Positions 6,186 through 11,624 of a stretch of 11,624 nucleotides of DNA are shown piece by piece; positions within the stretch are counted from its first letter, which is position 1; each line of letters opens with the position of its first letter. Made by a program: the position numbers and the translations under genes. The DNA comes from an uncultured Ruminococcus sp. (GTDB taxonomy: Bacteria > Bacillota > Clostridia > Oscillospirales > Ruminococcaceae), in contig ONNL01000149.1 in the NCBI GenBank assembly GCA_900319195.1, positions 1 through 11,624 of the forward strand. The letters are read 5' to 3'. The notes under the pieces were generated by a model, which was given only the letters and a program-made list of their open reading frames with translations, was not told where the DNA came from and ran no database searches.

Positions 6186-8597
6186 ATGAAAATGAAAAAA
6201 ATCATTGCGGCAGCTTCGGCACTTGCTCTTTCGGCGGGAACGGTAAACTATCTCCCGAGCATGAAAACAGCGCCTGCTGCGGCAGCGGAGTCGTCCTACA
6301 ACTATGCTGAGGCTCTCCAGAAGTCGATGTTCTTCTATGAGGTCCAGCAGGCAGGCAAGCTCCCCGAGTGGAACGAGGTATCATGGAGAGCGGACTCAAT
6401 GCTCAAGGAGGACGGCACAGACGCGGACATCATACCCGGCGGCTGGTTCGACGCAGGCGACCACCTGAAATTCACGCTCACAAATGCTTACACAGCGTCG
6501 GTTCTCTCATGGGGTCTGGTACAGTACAAGGACGCTGTAAAGGATGCAGGTCTTTATGACACCTATCTCAAGAATCTCAAATGGGGACTTGATTACGTTC
6601 AGGCTTGCGACCTCGGTGATAAGGTAATAGGCACTATCGGTGACGATGCTTTCGACCACGTATGGTACGGAAGCCCTGAGGTGTATATAAGAAAGTACAA
6701 CCTCAAGACAGGCACAGAGGACAGACCCTACGATACTATAACCTGCTGCACGACAATAGCTGAAATGGCAGCAGCTCTCGCAGGCGGATACATGGTATTC
6801 AAGGACGAGGATCCCGAGGCAGCAGCAGGCTACCTTGAACACTCAAAGAGCCTCTTTAAGCTTGCAAATGACGTGTTTGACAAAGCGGAGGCAGCAAAGA
6901 AGAACGGTGACGATGAGACGAACGCAAATTCCGATCAGGGCGTTCAGGAGAAGTATTACAGCACTATCCACAATCAAGGCACGGACAACTACGTTGATGA
7001 GCTCTTCTATGCGGCAAACTGGATGTACATGGCAACGGGAGACCAAAGCTATCTTGACCTCTGCGAGGAGAAGTATATCCCGATATTCCCGAAGGAAAAT
7101 CAGTCTAACGATATGAAGTACACATGGGGCTTCTGCTGGGACGATACAACGCAGGCAGCCGCACTCCTCTATGCTATCAACACAGGCAAGCAGGATTGGA
7201 TAGACCATATTTCACATCACCTCGAATACTGGATAAACGGCTACGGCGGCAAGCAGGTAAACCAGACTCCCGACGGGCTCAGCCATCTCGACCAGTGGGG
7301 CTCACTCAGATATGCTGAGAATACTGCATGGTTAGCTAAGGTTGCTTCCGATACTGTATTCAAGAATGATCCTACACTTGCAGATAAGTACAACAACTGG
7401 GCAAAGTCGCAGATGGATTACGCTTTCGGTAACAATGACCTCGGACTTTGCTATGTTGTTGGAATGGGCGATAAGAACCCTGTGAATATCCACCACAGAG
7501 GAGCTTCGGGCATTCATGATGACCACTGGAACGCTCTTGGCACTGATATGGACGAGGGCGGAAAGTGGCAGACAGAATATGCTCACGTTCTCTACGGTGC
7601 GCTTGAAGGCGGTCCTAACCAGGACGGCTCATTCAAGGACGACAACGGTTCATATACAAACACTGAGGTCGCTATCGACTACAACGCAGGCTTCACAGCT
7701 TGTCTCTGCGCTATGATTGACGACTACGGCGGAGAGAAGCTCAGCAGCTTCCCTGTTGCAGAAACTCCCAAGTGGGCTGAGTGGGAAATGGGCGCAACTA
7801 TCAACGGTCAGGGCAATGCATACACCGAGGTAAAGGTCTATGCTATGAACCACACTGCATGGCCTGCAAGAGTTGCAAAGAATGTCTCATTCAACTACTA
7901 CTTCAACGTTTCCGAGCTGCTTGACGCAGGACTTTCGGTAGATGACATCACTCTGAAAATAGGCTCACAGCAGTATCAGGAGGGTGAGCAGGGCTACGCT
8001 ACGATTTCAGGTCCTTACAAGTACGACGGCGACCCGAGCGGTAACACCTACTACGCAAAGATACAGTTCGAGGACGGCAGAGCTATAATGCCTACGGGTC
8101 AGAGCGAGCACAGGGACGAGGTACAGTTCCGCGTTTCTATCCCTGACGCTATCGACGGTCAGTCCACAGAGGGTGCATGGGACCCGACAAATGACTATTC
8201 GTATGAGAAGCTCCAGCCGGGACTTGCAGATCTTATGCTCCCCGAAGCTCTCAACGATCAGATAACAATGTATGTTGACGACGTTCTCGTATGGGGTACA
8301 GAGCCCGACGGCACAACTCCCTCAAATTATGAGCCGACAACAGCTCCCACATCTGAGTCAACAACACAGCCGAATACTGACGGCGATGTTACTTGGGGCG
8401 ATGCAAATGATGATGGTACTGTATCCGTTGCAGACCCGACACTCATCATGCAGGCGGCTGCAAATCCGAACGAATTCACTGTTACAAATGCTAAGGCAGC
8501 GGATGTTTCGGACAGCGGCGACGGCGTTACATCAGCGGACGCACTCGTTATTCAGTGCTTCCTCGCAGGCAGTATCGACGCACTTCCTGTCAAATAA
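6186..8597 (+). CDS. Secreted cellulosomal GH9 cellulase: GH9–CBM3c–linker–dockerin
   Basis: This 803-residue enzyme hydrolyses beta-1,4-glucan. A signal peptide (MKMKKIIAAASALALSAG..., cleavage probably near the AAAA at 31-34) directs secretion. The GH9 domain spans about 36-512. It has WFDAGDH with catalytic base aspartates Asp89 and Asp92, NIHHRGASG (434-442), and the catalytic acid Glu494 in NTEVAIDYNAGF. A CBM3c module follows (about 527-705; PKWAEWEM ... YVDDVLVWG), the arrangement of processive endoglucanases such as Thermobifida Cel9A. A Thr/Pro/Ser linker (709-731) leads to a type I dockerin (733-803). Its first calcium loop is DANDDGTVSVAD; the second, DVSDSGDGVTSAD, is one residue longer, as I recall from ruminococcal dockerins. 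The protein would dock onto a scaffoldin cohesin outside the cell. The start at 6186 is set by GAGAGGGG (6171-6178) with 7-nt spacing. The gene has its own promoter and terminator. Confidence 0.95.
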   Translation: MKMKKIIAAASALALSAGTVNYLPSMKTAPAAAAESSYNYAEALQKSMFFYEVQQAGKLPEWNEVSWRADSMLKEDGTDADIIPGGWFDAGDHLKFTLTNAYTASVLSWGLVQYKDAVKDAGLYDTYLKNLKWGLDYVQACDLGDKVIGTIGDDAFDHVWYGSPEVYIRKYNLKTGTEDRPYDTITCCTTIAEMAAALAGGYMVFKDEDPEAAAGYLEHSKSLFKLANDVFDKAEAAKKNGDDETNANSDQGVQEKYYSTIHNQGTDNYVDELFYAANWMYMATGDQSYLDLCEEKYIPIFPKENQSNDMKYTWGFCWDDTTQAAALLYAINTGKQDWIDHISHHLEYWINGYGGKQVNQTPDGLSHLDQWGSLRYAENTAWLAKVASDTVFKNDPTLADKYNNWAKSQMDYAFGNNDLGLCYVVGMGDKNPVNIHHRGASGIHDDHWNALGTDMDEGGKWQTEYAHVLYGALEGGPNQDGSFKDDNGSYTNTEVAIDYNAGFTACLCAMIDDYGGEKLSSFPVAETPKWAEWEMGATINGQGNAYTEVKVYAMNHTAWPARVAKNVSFNYYFNVSELLDAGLSVDDITLKIGSQQYQEGEQGYATISGPYKYDGDPSGNTYYAKIQFEDGRAIMPTGQSEHRDEVQFRVSIPDAIDGQSTEGAWDPTNDYSYEKLQPGLADLMLPEALNDQITMYVDDVLVWGTEPDGTTPSNYEPTTAPTSESTTQPNTDGDVTWGDANDDGTVSVADPTLIMQAAANPNEFTVTNAKAADVSDSGDGVTSADALVIQCFLAGSIDALPVK

Positions 8598-8618
8598 AAA
8601 CAAATTCATATTTTGTTC

Positions 8619-8653
8619 ATAAAGGGGACTTTTCGTCCCCTTTATTTATTTTT
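8619..8653 (+). terminator. Intrinsic terminator after the first GH9 gene
   Basis: ATAAAGGGGAC (8619-8629) pairs perfectly with GTCCCCTTTAT (8635-8645), an 11-bp stem with a TTTTC loop. A T-rich tail (TTATTTTT) runs to about 8653. It starts 21 bp after the stop codon and separates the two cellulase transcripts. Confidence 0.93.
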
Positions 8654-8654
8654 A

Positions 8655-8712
8655 CAATTTGGCAGTATGACCAAAAATTGCGCTGTAATATTAGGAGAAT
8701 AACCGAAATTTC
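8655..8712 (+). promoter_or_regulatory. Candidate operator dyads upstream of the second GH9 promoter
   Basis: An imperfect inverted repeat, CAATTTGG (8655-8662) and CCAAAAATTG (8671-8680), is separated by 8 bp. A perfect 8-bp palindrome GAAATTTC lies at 8705-8712, ten bases before the -35 box. Either could bind a regulator of cellulase expression. Both are AT-rich and short, so chance is a real alternative, and neither resembles the dyad at the first GH9 promoter. Confidence 0.3.
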
Positions 8713-8721
8713 TGAAAACTA

Positions 8722-8750
8722 TTTACATTTAAGATTCGATATAATATAAT
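8722..8750 (+). promoter_or_regulatory. Promoter of the second GH9 gene
   Basis: The -35 box TTTACA (8722-8727, 5 of 6) and -10 TATAAT (8745-8750, perfect) are 17 bp apart. A second overlapping TATAAT sits at 8740-8745. Transcription would start near 8757, giving a leader of about 140 nt before the ATG at 8896. Confidence 0.75.
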
Positions 8751-8756
8751 AAGATT

Positions 8757-8888
8757 GGAAAGTGACGAACGGTGCGGTTCTCTTTATGAGCATTTTCATT
8801 TTCCGCTATTCATTAATGTATATAACCGCAATGTTTGCACTGGCATTGCGTTATAATTAAATTATATCTTTTTAAAATTCAGGGAGGG
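8757..8888 (+). promoter_or_regulatory. Structured 5' leader of the second GH9 mRNA
   Basis: Two structured parts are visible. First, GGAAAGTGA (8757-8765) pairs with TCATTTTCC (8796-8804) over 9 bp with one G-U pair. It encloses a small GAAC/GTTC hairpin (8767-8770 with 8777-8780) and a weaker TC/GA turn. Second, TATAA-C-CGCAATG (8821-8833) pairs with CATTGCGTTATA (8844-8855): 12 bp with one bulged C and a 10-nt loop. TGCGGTT (8773-8779) is complementary to AACCGCA (8824-8830), so part one could compete with the second hairpin. A strong site AGGGAGGG (8881-8888) follows, 7 nt before the ATG. I do not recognise a known riboswitch class. It may be a stabiliser or a regulatory leader. Confidence 0.45.
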
Positions 8889-8895
8889 TATTACA

Positions 8896-11624
8896 ATGCA
8901 CAGAAAAATTGCAAAGGCTATTACAAGTAGTCTGACAGCTGCTGCTGTCGTTGCTACAAGTGCTGCTGCGTTCGTTCCTATGGGAGCTTCCGCAAAGGAC
9001 TACTGCGTTGGACAGGTCGATTTTGACAACGGCGTAGGTCTTCCGTGGCATACTTGTGTAACAAATCCTGCTAAGCAGTCAATGTCTATCTCGGGCGGTT
9101 CTTACACCGTAACTCTTGATAACATCGGCGGTAAGGCAAACGGCGGTGCCTCACGCTGGGACTGCCAGTTCAGACACAGAAGTCTCCACATTCAGTCAGG
9201 TCATACCTATAAGGTACATTTCGAGATCAATTCAACTTCAGAAGGTGAGCTCGCTACTCACATCGCTGACCTCAAGGGTGAGAACCCTGTTTGGATCAGC
9301 AACTGCGGCGGCACACAGGCTTGGAGCTACACAAATTCAAAAGATCCCAACGGCTATGAGCACGGTCAGAGCTCGGGTAACCTCGTTATCCACAAGGGCG
9401 ACAACGTATTTGATTCTGAGTTCACGGCTGATAAGACACTTGAAGTTGCTGAGTGGGCATTCCACTACGGCGGCGCTGGTCAGTATCAGGATGTTGACTG
9501 CTTCCCCGAGGGAACAAAGCTCACATTTGATAACATGAGCCTCGAGTGCGTGACCTGCGGCGATACATACAAGAGCGAGACAGAGACTCCTTGTCTCTGG
9601 GATCCTACCAACAATCTTGGTAAGGTAACTCCTAAGAGCGATGTCAGAATCAACCAGGTCGGCTACATCAACAACATGGAGAAGAAGGCTACTTACGCTA
9701 CTGATACAAAGATCAGCCCTGTTAAGTTTGAGGTACGTGATAAGTCAGGCAAGGCTGTATTCACAGGCACAAGTACAGACGGCGGTCTTGACGAGGGTTC
9801 GGGCGAATACGTTCAGATCCTTGACTTCACAGACTTCAATCTCGACGGCTCTAAGGACGGCGACGGCTACTACATTTGGGTAGACGATACTTCAAACGTT
9901 CAGAAGGACGAGTTCACAGGCGAGGCTTACAATATGTTTGAGAGCCACCCGTTCTCAGTAGGTCTCGACATCTACAAGGGCGTTCTTAAGGATGCTCTTA
10001 ACTACTACTATCAGAACCGTTCCGGTGTAGCTATCGAAGAGCAGTACATCACATCTTATAACGAGAACGATCCTAAAGGAAAGGCAGGTCTTGCTCACGA
10101 GGGCGGTCATGCACCTAAGGATCTGGCATATGTTCAGTCTGCATGGGTAAAGTCCTACGGTCAGGAATTCGACGGCGATAAGAGCTACCAGATCGACGGT
10201 GTCGGCGGTTGGTACGACGCTGGTGACCACGGTAAATACGTTGTTAACGGCGGTATCTCTGTATGGACTCTCCAGAATATGTATGAGAGAGCAAAGGTAA
10301 ACGGCACTGCTTCTAAGTTCGATGATAACAAGACAATGTCTATTCCTCAGAACTACAGCGCCGGCAACATCGAATTCAACGGTACAGGTTCACCTGATAT
10401 CCTCGATGAGTCGAGAGTAGAGCTCGAGTGGATGATGAACATGATCGTTAAGTCTGATGATCCTTACTGGGGCAGCAAGTATGCAGGATTTGTATACCAC
10501 AAGCTCCATGACCACAAGTGGACAGGTCTTGCTACAAAGCCTTATGACTATCAGTCCGAGTGGAAGACAACTCGTATCGTAAAGCCTCCGACGTATGCTG
10601 CTACATTCAACTTCATCGCTTGCGCTGCACAGGCTGCAAGACTTTGGAGAGGTATTGATGATGCATTCGCTGATGAGTGCCTCGAAAAGGCTAAGGCTTC
10701 TTACGATGCTGTAATGAAGTATAAGTCAAGCTGGCAGGTTGACGAGGGTAAGGCTAAGACAGACGAGAATCCTTCAGGTGATCCTATGTTCGCTCCTCTT
10801 GATCAGGCTATCGGCGGCGGCGGATACGGTGACTCATACGTACAGGACGACGCTTACTGGGCAGCTTGCGAGCTCTATGCTACAACAGGCGATACTACTT
10901 ACTACGACTTCCTCAAGGCATATAAGAACAACAACGATAAGTCAGGCAAGGATAAGGCATTCAGCCTTACAACAAGCCTCGGCGGCGGTGAGAACAACGG
11001 CTCATTCAGCTCATTCAACTGGGGCTGCACAGCTGGTCTTGGTACACTTTCACTTTATCTCAGCGAGAATACATCTGCTGCAGATAAGGCAACTATCGCT
11101 GCAAGCATCACAGAGGCTGCTGATTCTTACATCGCTCAGATGGATGACAGTGGTATGGGTATCCCGTACAAGAGCACAACATTCTCTGATGCTATCAACA
11201 TCGGTTATGATTCAAACGGTAACCTTATCGAGGTTTACGGCTATGAGTGGGGTTCAAACTCATTCGTAATCAACAACGCTATCGTTATGGCTTATGCTTA
11301 TGACATAAACGGCACAAACGAGTACATCTCGGGTGTATCTACAGCTCTTGACTACATCTTCGGACGTAACGGAAACGGTTTCTCTTATGTAACAGGTTAC
11401 GGTACATATCACGAGAGCAATCCTCACCACAGATATTGGTCATATGAGCTCGATCACGAGTTCCCGATGGCTCCTGATGGTGTAATGTCCGGTGGTCCTG
11501 GTTCAGGACTTCAGGATCCTTACGTTGCAGGTCTCGGCTATCAGAGAGGCAAGGTTGCACCTCAGAAGTGCTTCGTTGACTCGATCGAAGCTTGGTCTGT
11601 AAACGAGGTTACGATCAACTGGAA
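8896..11624 (+). CDS. Secreted GH9 cellulase: CBM4-like–Ig-like–GH9 (3' partial)
   Basis: The frame is open from ATG 8896 to the window end: 909 codons, no stop. A signal peptide (MHRKIAKAITSSLTAAAVVATSAAAF..., likely cut after GASA, residue 33) is followed by a carbohydrate-binding module resembling CBM4 (about 36-220). An Ig-like CelD_N domain comes next (about 248-355; DVRINQVGYI start). The GH9 domain runs from about 358 to the edge. Its base aspartates are Asp441 and Asp444 in GGWYDAGDHGKY. NPHHRYWS (842-849) and a GGPGSGLQDP segment match the active-site loops. Glu904 in SVNEVTINW is the expected catalytic acid, only five residues before the cut. Ig-GH9 enzymes of this type include cellobiohydrolase CbhA and endoglucanase CelD of Clostridium thermocellum. 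Any dockerin or further CBM would lie past the edge. Strong promoter, leader and Shine-Dalgarno site, together with GCT/AAG/GTT-rich codons like the S1 half, suggest high expression. Confidence 0.93.
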   Translation, partial: MHRKIAKAITSSLTAAAVVATSAAAFVPMGASAKDYCVGQVDFDNGVGLPWHTCVTNPAKQSMSISGGSYTVTLDNIGGKANGGASRWDCQFRHRSLHIQSGHTYKVHFEINSTSEGELATHIADLKGENPVWISNCGGTQAWSYTNSKDPNGYEHGQSSGNLVIHKGDNVFDSEFTADKTLEVAEWAFHYGGAGQYQDVDCFPEGTKLTFDNMSLECVTCGDTYKSETETPCLWDPTNNLGKVTPKSDVRINQVGYINNMEKKATYATDTKISPVKFEVRDKSGKAVFTGTSTDGGLDEGSGEYVQILDFTDFNLDGSKDGDGYYIWVDDTSNVQKDEFTGEAYNMFESHPFSVGLDIYKGVLKDALNYYYQNRSGVAIEEQYITSYNENDPKGKAGLAHEGGHAPKDLAYVQSAWVKSYGQEFDGDKSYQIDGVGGWYDAGDHGKYVVNGGISVWTLQNMYERAKVNGTASKFDDNKTMSIPQNYSAGNIEFNGTGSPDILDESRVELEWMMNMIVKSDDPYWGSKYAGFVYHKLHDHKWTGLATKPYDYQSEWKTTRIVKPPTYAATFNFIACAAQAARLWRGIDDAFADECLEKAKASYDAVMKYKSSWQVDEGKAKTDENPSGDPMFAPLDQAIGGGGYGDSYVQDDAYWAACELYATTGDTTYYDFLKAYKNNNDKSGKDKAFSLTTSLGGGENNGSFSSFNWGCTAGLGTLSLYLSENTSAADKATIAASITEAADSYIAQMDDSGMGIPYKSTTFSDAINIGYDSNGNLIEVYGYEWGSNSFVINNAIVMAYAYDINGTNEYISGVSTALDYIFGRNGNGFSYVTGYGTYHESNPHHRYWSYELDHEFPMAPDGVMSGGPGSGLQDPYVAGLGYQRGKVAPQKCFVDSIEAWSVNEVTINW

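Noticed and set aside
9116..9883. Plus-strand open frames in another frame inside the second GH9 gene (also 10739-11269)
   Set aside because: The translations are low-complexity Ser/Thr/Arg/Leu strings from out-of-frame reading of the continuous CBM4-Ig-GH9 frame.

Overview
The window looks like a chromosomal segment of a cellulolytic, anaerobic Firmicute close to Ruminococcus (Oscillospiraceae). Three things point there: a type I dockerin with the ruminococcal layout on a secreted GH9 cellulase, an IspH–ribosomal protein S1 fusion next to cmk and plsC as seen in Clostridia, and consensus Gram-positive promoters and Shine-Dalgarno sites. The genus call is an inference from protein features. 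The presence of a dockerin fits a cellulosome-forming relative of R. flavefaciens or R. champanellensis. All genes lie on the + strand.

Layout. (1) Bases 1-2645 hold a tightly packed set: the 3' part of a membrane-anchored ComEC-like metallo-beta-lactamase-fold protein (open at the left edge), a 71-residue DUF3006 protein, a HI0933/BaiN-type flavoprotein overlapping it by 11 bp, and a small YccF-family membrane protein. (2) After a 103-bp gap without a convincing promoter or terminator, bases 2749-6002 hold cmk (CMP kinase), plsC-type acyltransferase and the ispH-S1 fusion, closed by a strong intrinsic terminator. (3) Bases 6048-11624 hold two separately transcribed secreted GH9 cellulases. 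The first is complete: signal peptide, GH9, CBM3c, linker, dockerin. The second has a signal peptide, CBM4-like module, Ig-like domain and GH9, and is cut by the right edge just after its catalytic acid. Each has its own promoter and leader, and a terminator separates them.

How the genes work together. The middle cluster combines nucleotide, phospholipid and isoprenoid synthesis with translation, a grouping conserved in many Firmicutes. The two cellulases have complementary architectures: GH9-CBM3c (processive endoglucanase type) and CBM4-Ig-GH9 (cellobiohydrolase/endoglucanase type). They would act together on crystalline and amorphous cellulose.

Most interesting signals. First, inside the ispH part of the fusion gene there is a near-ideal sigma-A promoter: helically phased A-tracts, TTGCAA, 17 bp, TATAAT. 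At the exact domain junction there is a perfect AAGGAGGT and an in-frame ATG. Together they suggest that free S1 is made from within the fusion gene. Second, the second cellulase has a structured leader of about 140 nt, with a 9-bp stem starting at the predicted transcript 5' end, a second bulged hairpin, and a competing 7-bp pairing between the two. No entirely new multi-gene system was seen.
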